Origin: a virus
IMG/VR virus record: IMGVR_UViG_3300028925_004997
Coordinates: 1 to 39,771 of that record
Reading direction: 5' to 3' (one strand)
Length of the DNA: 39,771 nucleotides
The notes beneath the pieces are model-generated. The model searched no databases. It was not told the origin of the DNA and worked only from the letters and a program-made list of their open reading frames with translations. Every line of letters begins with the position of its first letter. The stretch's first letter is position 1. This document shows positions 32,468-39,771 of this stretch, one piece after another. The position numbers and the translations under genes are program-made.

Positions 32468-34733
32468 TGTATTCGGTTATATACCAGGTAGATTAAAACC
32501 AGAGTCTGGTGAAATACCTGATGAAGTACAAGAGTCTATTGAACTATTAACTGAATACAATAACTTGCGTGAAATATGGGCTGTAAAGTTTCAAGAGTCT
32601 ATTGAGTTTAGAGCTGGAGCACAGTGGTCGCAAGATGAACGTGATATTCTAGAACAACGTGGTCAGGCACCTATTGTTGTAAATCGTATTCATCCAATCG
32701 TAGAAACAGCTAAATCTCTACTTACCTACAACTCTCCTGAGTTTCGTTCATCTGCACGTGAAGACTCTGATAGAGATACAGCTAAAGTATTTTCTGATTT
32801 ATTTGCTTGGATGTGGGATCAATCATCTGGTAATGAAGAATTAAAGAAGATTGTAGACGATTACTATGTCGGTGGTATGGGCGTAATGCACATTTATCAG
32901 GACCCTATGGCTGATTTAGGTAAAGGTGAAGTATGTTTAAAATCAATTAATCCATTAGATGTTTACATAGATCCAAACGCAAAAGACGTATATGCACGTG
33001 ATGCTGCACATATATTGGTAGTAAAATACATTACCGATGAACAAGCTATGCAAATTTATCCAGACTTTATGGATATTATTCAAGATGCTGATAGTGCTAT
33101 TGATAATGACGAAGAAGTACCAGCAACAGACTTAGCTGCTACTGAAGGTCAAATATTTAATACTGACGAAGATACAAACTATCATACTAAGAGAAAATAC
33201 ATAGAGCGTTATACAAAAGAAATGCATACATACTACAGTGTGTATGAACCATTTTCACAAAAAGAATATTTATTTAACGCAGAAGAATATCAAGAGTATA
33301 AAGATACATACTATATGCGTTTAACCAAAGCAACTGGTGAAGAAGTATTTATCTCTGACGAAAATGCAAAAGAAGAATTATTAGAAGTTATTGAAGACTA
33401 TGGACCAATTTTTCACTTTGAACTACCAGACCCTGAGATAGATGACGCTGGTAATATGATTCCTCAAAGCCCTGTAAAAGTATCAGGAATGGAAGACGAA
33501 GATGCTATACCAGGTAGTACTACTGTTATTACCCCGTTAACAGCAGAAGAAATGATTGGTATGGAAAATATTATGGTAAACAAAATTGAGAAATGCTGCG
33601 TAAAGCTTACAGCTACCGTAGGAAACAATTTATTGTATACTAGAATATTACCAACAGAAGATTATCCTATTGTACCATTAATGAACATTCACCATAGAAA
33701 TCCATTTCCTGAATCAGATGTGCGTTTATATAGACCATTACAGGAATACATTAATAAGATTCGTTCATTGATTATTGCACACGCAAGTACAAGTACAAAT
33801 GTTAAGTTGTTGATTCCTCGTGGCTCAGCAGATCTTCGTCAAATCGAAGAAGAGTGGAGTAGAGCAGGTACCAGTGTTATTGAGTTCGATGCTGAGCTAG
33901 GTGCACCTATCGTTGCTGGACCTGTACCACTACCTAATGAACTATATAAAAATGAAGCAGATGCTAAGTACGATCTTGAATATGGATTTGGTATTTTTGA
34001 ATTAATGCAAGGTAGTGGTATGAACTCTCCCTCAACTTATAGAGGAACACTTGTCGTTGACGAGTTTGGTCAACGAAGAATTAAATCTCGTAGAGATGAT
34101 ATAGAAAACTTTTTAAACCAATGTGCTAAAGTAGCTGTACCATTGATGCAGCAAATTTACACAGAAGAAAAAGTAATTAGATTAGTACAACCAAATGGTT
34201 TAGAAAAAGAAGAACGCTTTAACTTTTTCAAAGAAATGGAAAATGGAGATGTTGCACGTTTTCACGATGTAACTATTGGACGATATGATGTTAAAGTTGT
34301 TTCTGGTTCAACATTACCAACAAATAGAATGGCAATGTTAAATACTTATATGCAAATGTATCAAGCTGGATTAATTGACCAAGTTGAAGTATTGAAGAAA
34401 TCTGAACTTGTAGATATTGATGGCGTAATGCAGCGTAGTGGACAAATGCTACAAATGCAACAGCAGATGCAAATGATGCAAGAAGAATTGAAGAAAGTCA
34501 AAGGTGACTTACAAACCGCTACACGTGAAGAGCTACACGCTAAAAAACGTTTAGAGGTAGAAAAATTTAGTTCCGATTTAGATAAAATATCTAATAGGGC
34601 TGAATCTGCTACTCAGCTATATAAAGCTAGAATAGCAGACGTTGAAAACAATCTAATGAACTCCGTTAGCTCCGTAGAACAGGAACTAGCTGAAGAGCTA
34701 AATGAACCTAAACTTGGAGAGATGGAGAGTTAG
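32403..34733 (+). CDS. portal protein
   Basis: 776 residues, the typical size for P22-like podovirus portals. The early part (EFRAGAQWSQDERDILEQRG then QAPIVVNRIHPIVETAKSLL) and DDYYVGGMGVMHIYQDPM are patterns I recall from that family, as is INPLDVYIDPNAKDVYARDA. The C-terminal part has a Gln/Met-rich coiled coil (QMLQMQQQMQMMQEELKKV) that could be a barrel extension into the capsid. It forms the ring through which DNA is packaged and ejected. Terminase lies upstream and scaffold downstream. Confidence 0.9.
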   Translation: MPESIKKTKKSQRSQNYNDLIDVFGYIPGRLKPESGEIPDEVQESIELLTEYNNLREIWAVKFQESIEFRAGAQWSQDERDILEQRGQAPIVVNRIHPIVETAKSLLTYNSPEFRSSAREDSDRDTAKVFSDLFAWMWDQSSGNEELKKIVDDYYVGGMGVMHIYQDPMADLGKGEVCLKSINPLDVYIDPNAKDVYARDAAHILVVKYITDEQAMQIYPDFMDIIQDADSAIDNDEEVPATDLAATEGQIFNTDEDTNYHTKRKYIERYTKEMHTYYSVYEPFSQKEYLFNAEEYQEYKDTYYMRLTKATGEEVFISDENAKEELLEVIEDYGPIFHFELPDPEIDDAGNMIPQSPVKVSGMEDEDAIPGSTTVITPLTAEEMIGMENIMVNKIEKCCVKLTATVGNNLLYTRILPTEDYPIVPLMNIHHRNPFPESDVRLYRPLQEYINKIRSLIIAHASTSTNVKLLIPRGSADLRQIEEEWSRAGTSVIEFDAELGAPIVAGPVPLPNELYKNEADAKYDLEYGFGIFELMQGSGMNSPSTYRGTLVVDEFGQRRIKSRRDDIENFLNQCAKVAVPLMQQIYTEEKVIRLVQPNGLEKEERFNFFKEMENGDVARFHDVTIGRYDVKVVSGSTLPTNRMAMLNTYMQMYQAGLIDQVEVLKKSELVDIDGVMQRSGQMLQMQQQMQMMQEELKKVKGDLQTATREELHAKKRLEVEKFSSDLDKISNRAESATQLYKARIADVENNLMNSVSSVEQELAEELNEPKLGEMES

Positions 34734-34742
34734 GAGGATAAA

Positions 34743-35633
34743 ATGAGTAACGAAAATGAGATACTAAACACAGAACAATCAGTAGATCCACTTACAACTG
34801 CTAGTGTACCTACTGGTGACGATGACATTTTTAATGAAGTATTTGGAGTGAATACAGACCAGTTTGTAGCTAGAGTTGGCGAAGAAGTCCAAAATACCAT
34901 CGAAAGTGAACCATCCGAAGTATCTGATGTTAGTAATCCAAAGGAAAGTCCTGACCAATTTCAGTATTGGCAGAGTCAAGCAGATAAAAAAACTGCTGAA
35001 GTTGAAACGTTAAAAAGGGAATTAGAAGCTCTTAAGTCGAAAGAATTTTCTGCTCCTTCACAACCTCAACCAGTAGTTGAGTCTAAGGAAATGGTTAAAC
35101 CCGTTAAGCCTGTTAGACCATCTGACTTTGATAATTCCGAAGCACTAACTGATCCTGATAGTAAATCTGCAAAATATCTTGCAGCTAAGGAACAGTATTT
35201 AGACGATATGACTGAATACTTAATGTCTCAGGAAGAAAAACGTAACCAGTTAACAGAACAACAGCTGGCTGAACAACAAAAGTTGCAGTCACAAAATCAA
35301 TTGTTGTCTGATTTACAATCTGGTTATGGATATACTCCTGAACAAGCTAGCGACTTTGTACAAACAATGTCATCACCAGAATCGTTATCACTAGATAACT
35401 TGGTCAAACTACATAAGGTATTAAACTCAAAGGAAAGTGAAACCATCCCAGTAGCACAACCAAATGTAATTGACAGAAGAACTTCTGAGTATGCACAAAG
35501 ACAACAGAAGTTAGCTATTCCTAAACCTATCAGCACGCAGCCAAGTGTTAATAAGCAGTCATCTAATAAAAGTATAGAAGATCAAATGATGGATTCTATG
35601 GTTCAAAACTATAAGAATAAGAATCCATTTTAA
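34743..35633 (+). CDS. capsid scaffolding protein
   Basis: 296 residues, acidic, Gln/Ser-rich and helical: an unordered N-terminus, a coiled coil at about 80-105 (SQADKKTAEVETLKRELEAL), a Pro/Lys segment, a long Gln-rich helix (EEKRNQLTEQQLAEQQKLQS), and a basic tail ending KNKNPF. Composition and position between portal and major capsid protein are characteristic of scaffolds, which guide capsid assembly and leave. TAGGAGG precedes the ATG. There is no protease domain. Confidence 0.8.
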   Translation: MSNENEILNTEQSVDPLTTASVPTGDDDIFNEVFGVNTDQFVARVGEEVQNTIESEPSEVSDVSNPKESPDQFQYWQSQADKKTAEVETLKRELEALKSKEFSAPSQPQPVVESKEMVKPVKPVRPSDFDNSEALTDPDSKSAKYLAAKEQYLDDMTEYLMSQEEKRNQLTEQQLAEQQKLQSQNQLLSDLQSGYGYTPEQASDFVQTMSSPESLSLDNLVKLHKVLNSKESETIPVAQPNVIDRRTSEYAQRQQKLAIPKPISTQPSVNKQSSNKSIEDQMMDSMVQNYKNKNPF

Positions 35634-35649
35634 TTAAAGGAGAAATAAG

Positions 35650-37098
35650 ATGTCTGATGTATATAGCATAGGACCAGGAGTTACTTTAGACGGCTCAGCT
35701 GGAAGTGCCAGCTCTATTAACGATTCAAGAAGAATCTTTAATTTTGGAGAAAGAGTCGCTGAATTAGCACCTCAACAATCACCTTTTCTTACTTACTTAT
35801 CAAAAGTTTCAAATAAGCCTACAGATGATCCTGTATTTAAATTTTTGGAACAAAGACATCAATATCAAAGAAGAAACTTTGAAGTAAAAACAGCAATCAC
35901 TTCAGGTGCTTATGCATCTGCAATTGGTGATTTTGATTTTGCTGCTGGTGATAACTTTGATGTAGACGTTTTATACGATCAGTATGGAAGAGAAGTAACT
36001 GCTGCAGTAGCACCTAACTTTTTACTAGCAAACCAAATCGTTGCAATCGAATGTGATTATGACGCTGACGGTGCTGATGCTGGTGTAGGAAGTGAAACAG
36101 CTGCTGTTGCTTACTTTAAAATCGGAGCTGCACCTGCTGCAGTTACAGATGCTAAAAGATTAACTCTTTCAGCAATTAAAGTAGTATATAAACCAACAGG
36201 TTCAAATGGACTTACAGCAACTAACGCTGGTGAAATTTCACTAGCTGCTAGCTCTACATTAATTTTTAGAGAAAATGCTAAAGGTCAAGTAATTGGCTCA
36301 GCTTTTGCTGAAGGTTCTAAAGATCCAGAAAGCTGGAGAGACGAGTTCTGGACAAGAGAAGGATACACACAAATCTTTAAGACTAGTGTGCCTCTATTCT
36401 CTGGTACAGCACTTGCTACTCGTTATCGTGGAGTATCAAACGAATATATGAGAGTATATCAAGAAAAACTTATGGAACATAAGATGGATCTTGAGCACGC
36501 TATGTTATTCGGTATTGGTTCTGACGATAGCACACCTGGTGGACCAGTTCGTAGAACTTGGGGTATTTTACCTTACACTGAACAGTATGGTAAAGTGAAG
36601 ATGTTTGATTATGCTAACGCTTCATACGACACTTTTGTAGATGCAATGGAAGATGTATTCGCACCAGAAACTGGAAACAGTGGTGAGAAACTTGTTCTAG
36701 CTTCTAGAAAAGTTATATCATACTTTAATAAACTTGGAGGTTCTTCATTCCTAGGTAACACTATGGCATTGAACAACCAAGTTGGTAGTGGATTAGACAT
36801 CCAAAATGTACAAGGTGCATTTGGACACAATGTTACAAGAATTAGTACCATTTATGGTAATTTAAATCTTGTACCTGAACCACTATTTAGAGGTGCGTAT
36901 GAAAATACTGCTATTATGATTGACTTGAACAACGTGGCTTATAGACCATTAGTTGGTAATGGTGTATCAAGAGATACTCAAATTATCACTAACGTTCAAG
37001 ATCAAGATGTTGACGGAAGAAAAGACATGATTCTTACAGAAGCAGGTCTTGAAATTCAACTTCCTGAAACACATACTGTATTGCAGTTCTTTAGTTAA
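35650..37098 (+). CDS. major capsid protein
   Basis: 482 residues. It follows the scaffold, has AAAGGAG before the ATG, and ends at a GC-rich hairpin. The N-terminal region (RIFNFGERVAELAPQQSPFL ... DPVFKFLEQR) and the conserved late segment (RKVISYFNKLGG ... YGNLNLVPEP) match patterns of large HK97-fold capsid proteins of the SU10/podovirus type. An Ala/Gly-rich insertion at about 120-215 may be a surface domain. Codon use is richer in G/C than in neighbours, as expected for the most highly made protein. Confidence 0.9.
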   Translation: MSDVYSIGPGVTLDGSAGSASSINDSRRIFNFGERVAELAPQQSPFLTYLSKVSNKPTDDPVFKFLEQRHQYQRRNFEVKTAITSGAYASAIGDFDFAAGDNFDVDVLYDQYGREVTAAVAPNFLLANQIVAIECDYDADGADAGVGSETAAVAYFKIGAAPAAVTDAKRLTLSAIKVVYKPTGSNGLTATNAGEISLAASSTLIFRENAKGQVIGSAFAEGSKDPESWRDEFWTREGYTQIFKTSVPLFSGTALATRYRGVSNEYMRVYQEKLMEHKMDLEHAMLFGIGSDDSTPGGPVRRTWGILPYTEQYGKVKMFDYANASYDTFVDAMEDVFAPETGNSGEKLVLASRKVISYFNKLGGSSFLGNTMALNNQVGSGLDIQNVQGAFGHNVTRISTIYGNLNLVPEPLFRGAYENTAIMIDLNNVAYRPLVGNGVSRDTQIITNVQDQDVDGRKDMILTEAGLEIQLPETHTVLQFFS

Positions 37099-37108
37099 GT
37101 TGAATAAT

Positions 37109-37132
37109 GAGGGGGATGAAATATTCCCCCTC
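37109..37132 (+). terminator. GC-rich hairpin after the capsid gene
   Basis: GAGGGGGA (37109-37116) and TCCCCCTC (37125-37132) form a perfect 8-bp stem with an 8-base loop, 11 bases past the capsid stop. Only a short TATT follows, so it may work as a partial terminator or a 3' stabiliser that lets capsid mRNA exceed downstream genes. Confidence 0.6.
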
Positions 37133-37150
37133 TATTAAAAGGAGAGAGAG

Positions 37151-37387
37151 ATGCCAAAACAAATGAAAATAGATTTTCCAAAAGAAGGACAAGTAATGTC
37201 TCCATTGCAAAAAGCTAGAAAAAGCAAAGCAGCAGCTATTAAACCTGTTGTTATTAAAACTATGGGTAAATATAGTGGTGCAGGAAGAGGTATGGGTAGA
37301 TTACTTATGGGCGGTGCAGCAGCAGCTGGTGTAGTTGCTGGAATTGGAATACTTGCTAATAGAAGAAAGAAAAAGAAAGAGAAGTAG
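37151..37387 (+). CDS. small virion protein with glycine-rich membrane helix (78 aa)
   Basis: Basic N-terminal half (MPKQMKIDFPKEGQ ... KARKSKAAAIK), then a Gly/Ala hydrophobic segment near residues 48-69 (GRLLMGGAAAAGVVAGIGIL) and a lysine-rich end (NRRKKKKEK). AGGAGAGAG precedes the ATG. It is a possible minor capsid or ejection protein; function unknown. Confidence 0.6.
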   Translation: MPKQMKIDFPKEGQVMSPLQKARKSKAAAIKPVVIKTMGKYSGAGRGMGRLLMGGAAAAGVVAGIGILANRRKKKKEK

Positions 37388-37389
37388 TT

Positions 37390-37605
37390 ATGACTATGGT
37401 TACTAGAGCAGCTAAACAAGTGTTAGCTTTACGTAAAAGAAAACGTAAAAACAGTTTATTTAATCCTACTTTAAAAGAGTTGAAAGATACCTCTGCAAAT
37501 TTAGATTTAGCTAAAGAGTTGGGTATGCAAAAAAAAATGTATAGAGAAACTGGATTAGAAAGTGCAGCTGACGTATTAAGAAAAAAAGGTAAAATGAAAA
37601 TATGA
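37390..37605 (+). CDS. small basic protein (71 aa)
   Basis: Starts three bases after the previous gene, reading MTMVTRAAKQVLALRKRKRK. Basic and helical, with the end (ADVLRKKGKMKI) overlapping the next start by four bases (ATGA). No known motif. It resembles the basic small proteins at 3.8-4.7 kb in composition. Confidence 0.55.
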   Translation: MTMVTRAAKQVLALRKRKRKNSLFNPTLKELKDTSANLDLAKELGMQKKMYRETGLESAADVLRKKGKMKI

Positions 37606-38477
37606 GCTTACAAACTGACATAGAAGCAATAACTGGTAGTATATCTGATATTACAACAGAAGCGTTAGAGTTTTGTAAAGAGGGTAATAAATATGTGCAA
37701 AGAATTATTGCAAAGAATCCTGCTTTATCAGAACGATTGACACAAACACAAGAGATTACAAGTGATAATGGTTATGCATTAACTGATGTTATTGACATTA
37801 TTTCTGTTGTTAGAGAACAAGCAGATTCTGGAACAGCATCTAAATTTTGTAGAAGAATTAGTTTTGGAGATAGCTTTAATGCATTAGATTCAGACAGCAT
37901 TTATTTTGCTACAGTTACTGATCCTAGATATTTTATAGATGGTAATGTATTAAAAGTATTACCAGTACCAACAGCAGCACAAAAAGCAGTGTTAAGACAT
38001 ATAACACCAGTTTTTGAAAGTAGCGATAGTGCTATAACAGATATATCTCAAGTTAGTAGCATAGATCATTTACCTTCTGAGTATACAAGAGGTGTTGTTT
38101 TATATGCAGCATTACAAGTATTGCAAAAAAGAATGAATGAAATAGACAAGCCTATAGGTGCTACTAACTTAACTACAATAGATACTAGTGCAAATCAAGG
38201 CACTGAATCAGATAGAGTTAATGTAAATAAGTGGTTTAATATTGTAGGAGACTATTTAGCAGACGAGGATGTAGAATTAGCAAATGCATACTTGAATAAA
38301 ATGAATGTATTCTTAAGCAACTATCAAGCTGAACTACAAGGAGATACTAGTCAATATGGATGGTATGAAAGTCAGTATTTTAAAGTTTCTAGACAATTAG
38401 TAGAGTTTTTAACAATGTTTTCAGCAATGAAACTACAACCAATAGGAGTACCAAATGAAGTTGCAGGAAATGATTGA
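37602..38477 (+). CDS. structural protein of the head-tail region (291 aa)
   Basis: Mixed alpha/beta. The part SSIDHLPSEYTRGVVLYAAL followed by QVLQKRMNE, and the earlier beta segments with VTDPRYFIDGNVLKVLPVPT, fit a recurrent layout in podovirus connector or adaptor-associated proteins (a beta sandwich with 'yyy.dg..l.v.P.P' followed by a helix). It starts at ATGA and overlaps the adaptor-like gene by 23 bases. Exact role is inference from position. Confidence 0.6.
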   Translation: MSLQTDIEAITGSISDITTEALEFCKEGNKYVQRIIAKNPALSERLTQTQEITSDNGYALTDVIDIISVVREQADSGTASKFCRRISFGDSFNALDSDSIYFATVTDPRYFIDGNVLKVLPVPTAAQKAVLRHITPVFESSDSAITDISQVSSIDHLPSEYTRGVVLYAALQVLQKRMNEIDKPIGATNLTTIDTSANQGTESDRVNVNKWFNIVGDYLADEDVELANAYLNKMNVFLSNYQAELQGDTSQYGWYESQYFKVSRQLVEFLTMFSAMKLQPIGVPNEVAGND

Positions 38478-38733
38478 ACTAGTACAAAAGCATCATCCAG
38501 ATCTTGGTAATGTAGAAGTAATTAAGTTATTAAACCAAGCATCAGATGAATTTTGTTCTAGAACATTAATATTAGACGAAGCTACTCAGTTTGATACAGT
38601 ATCAGGACAACGTTATTACGGATTGAAAGATTCTATATTGGAAATTAAATCTGTAGATATGCAAGACGAAGATGGTAATGTAAAATCAATTAAACGTCTA
38701 CAAGGTAGACCAGAGTACAGGGATATAACATAA
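38455..38733 (+). CDS. head-tail adaptor, N-terminal part (92 aa)
   Basis: MKLQEMIELVQKHHPDLGNV, then IKLLNQASDEFCSRT and TVSGQRYYGLKDSILEIKSV, fit the opening of gp4/gp11-type adaptors that dock the tail to the portal (helix, helix, then 'Gq..Y.Lp.di.ei..v'). The frame stops early with TAA 38731-38733, and the next gene starts on that last A. Taken with the next gene it would make one full adaptor of about 234 residues. Confidence 0.6.
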   Translation: MKLQEMIELVQKHHPDLGNVEVIKLLNQASDEFCSRTLILDEATQFDTVSGQRYYGLKDSILEIKSVDMQDEDGNVKSIKRLQGRPEYRDIT

Positions 38734-39161
38734 TGAGCCATAGAGATAAATTAAACGCTAGACAAACAAAGCAACACGTATATTGGGTAGAACGTGACTC
38801 AATTGGTATTGCATTATATGACGCTAGTCAAAATGAAAAAGAATTATTTAAAAGTGTAACTGCTGTTCATACGATAACATTGTTTTATCATAAGAAAGCA
38901 TTGCACTTTGGTGTAAACTCAGCTGGATCTTCTACATTAGAAAGTACAGCATTGATGTCTGAACAAAGTGAACTACCAACACAGTTTCATCAATATTTAG
39001 TTGATAAAGCTATTCAGTTGGGATATGAAACAAAACCAGATATGATTCAGATGGCACCATACTTTGAACGTAAGTTTGAAAAAGGCATTAAAGAAGGTAA
39101 GACTTTTGCGAACAGAGGTCGCATTAGTGGTAGAAGAAGAATAGTACAACATAGTTTTTAA
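38733..39161 (+). CDS. head-tail adaptor, C-terminal part (142 aa)
   Basis: KQHVYWVERDSIGIALYDAS, TAVHTITLFYHKKALHF, then SELPTQFHQYLVDKAIQLGY and a basic end (FANRGRISGRRRIVQHSF). This is the second half of the adaptor pattern: beta strands followed by 'elP..fh..lv..a...gye'. It is in a different frame from the N-terminal part and coupled by TAATG. Whether two polypeptides really form the adaptor is unknown. Confidence 0.6.
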   Translation: MSHRDKLNARQTKQHVYWVERDSIGIALYDASQNEKELFKSVTAVHTITLFYHKKALHFGVNSAGSSTLESTALMSEQSELPTQFHQYLVDKAIQLGYETKPDMIQMAPYFERKFEKGIKEGKTFANRGRISGRRRIVQHSF

Positions 39162-39508
39162 TGGCAAATACTTGGAGAGTAGGAGAATTTGGTTTAACAT
39201 CATTTGATGACCACGATCTATCACTTAGTGATTTGATCCAGCATTTTAATGATGATATAAATAATAATTTTACAGATATTCCTACGCCTGATGGTAAAGT
39301 AGATGAAGCTACGTTTACAAACATACCTACACCAGACGGTAAGGTAGATGAACCTAGCTTTACTATGATACCTACTCCATTAGGTAAAGTAGAGGAACCA
39401 AGCTATACGCTTGTTCCTGATTCTACAATACCAACATTTACAAGTATACCGTTACCTGATGGTAAAGTAGATGAACCAGTTTATGAAGATAGAATAAAAA
39501 ATACGTAG
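39161..39508 (+). CDS. small tail protein with 15-residue tandem repeats (115 aa)
   Basis: The N-terminus (MANTWRVGEFGLTSFDDHDL) is followed from residue 37 by repeats of FTxIPTPDGKVDEPS. The Pro-Gly periodicity would give an extended or beta-spiral stalk. It sits between the adaptor genes and the fibre gene, so a link between tail ring and fibre is plausible. The ATG overlaps the preceding stop (TAATG). Confidence 0.65.
   Translation: MANTWRVGEFGLTSFDDHDLSLSDLIQHFNDDINNNFTDIPTPDGKVDEATFTNIPTPDGKVDEPSFTMIPTPLGKVEEPSYTLVPDSTIPTFTSIPLPDGKVDEPVYEDRIKNT
39269..39481 (+). repeat. tandem 45-base coding repeats
   Basis: Five units code for FTDIPTPDGKVDEAT, FTNIPTPDGKVDEPS, FTMIPTPLGKVEEPS, a shortened 11-residue unit (YTLVPDSTIPT) and FTSIPLPDGKVDEPV. 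Units differ at the third codon position, so the array is not a recent duplication. Confidence 0.85.
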
Positions 39509-39517
39509 GAGATTATA

Positions 39518-39771
39518 ATGGGTGGAAGTTTAACAAGTCCAAATAAGATTAAAGACGTCTATAAAAAAATAGTCTTTTATGATGACAATAAATTTAAAAT
39601 AGATAACGGGTCTTCGGATGTAGTAATTACATCTGCAGAAAACTTTTCTAGTGACACAGAGCAAACATTAGCTAATAAAACAATAGATGCTGATAACAAT
39701 ACTATTTCTAACTTAGAAGTAGATAATTTAAAATCTGGAGTTTTAGATACAGATATTACAAGTGTAGCAGG
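39518..39771 (+). CDS. tail fibre-like protein, 5' part
   Basis: TAGGAG precedes ATG 39518, and the frame stays open to the right edge (84 codons). The pattern SDTEQTLANKTIDADNNTIS followed by NLEVDNLKSGVLDTDIT is one I recall from many marine phage fibre and tail proteins, where it marks the N-terminal attachment part. The receptor-binding end is outside the window. Confidence 0.7.
   Translation, partial: MGGSLTSPNKIKDVYKKIVFYDDNKFKIDNGSSDVVITSAENFSSDTEQTLANKTIDADNNTISNLEVDNLKSGVLDTDITSVA

Noticed and set aside
1-39771. CRISPR arrays, insertion sequences, rRNA and tRNA genes
   Set aside because: No spaced direct-repeat array, transposase motif or cloverleaf was found on reading both strands.

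Overview
The window is most of the genome of a small AT-rich tailed phage, probably a podovirus: there is no tape measure, sheath or tail tube, and the tail part looks like a short nozzle with fibres. Both ends cut genes. Marine origin is likely, because a run of tiny lysine-rich genes at 3.8-4.7 kb resembles families I recall from marine phages and algal viruses. The host cannot be named. Most genes have clear Shine-Dalgarno sites (AGGAGG-like), which argues against a Bacteroidetes host. No tRNA, integrase, CRISPR array, IS element or DNA polymerase was seen.

There are two divergent transcription units. A rightward late unit starts at about 29.3 kb. It runs through small regulators, small and large terminase, portal, scaffold, major capsid protein, head-tail adaptors and a fibre gene cut by the right edge. 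If the genome is circular or permuted it continues at the left edge: a small amphipathic protein, a metallophosphoesterase, a tail nozzle-like protein, the basic proteins, a T4-type lysozyme, two or three internal virion proteins, and a 3,444-residue protein filling 8.2-18.5 kb. A hairpin plus T-tract at the end of the giant gene closes the unit.

A leftward early unit runs from 29.16 kb down to 18.5 kb with over 20 tightly overlapping genes. The promoter-distal part is the DNA module: an ERF/Sak-like annealing protein, an SSB with a DDLPF tail, a winged-helix-like protein, an archaeo-eukaryotic-type primase fused to a RecA-fold helicase, and an Hjc-like Holliday junction nuclease. The promoter-proximal part is small unknown proteins plus a MazG-like and a DUF6915-like protein. 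With no phage DNA polymerase in view, the host replicase probably makes the DNA.

The main discovery candidate is the giant protein. Around residues 1050-1625 it carries an ordered set of motifs like those of two-double-psi-beta-barrel RNA polymerases (cellular beta/beta', QDE-1, YonO, crAss-like phage gp66), including an RxP motif followed 40 residues later by a DKDID metal-binding motif. It sits last in the internal-virion-protein series and has hydrophobic segments at both ends. I infer a virion-packaged RNA polymerase injected with the DNA, which would explain early transcription without any other RNA polymerase gene. Secondary candidates are a nested inverted-repeat element at 18883-19000, a set of stem-loops in the gaps of the early operon whose mismatches become G-U pairs only in the sense RNA, and an inverted repeat with an embedded promoter at the divergent junction.
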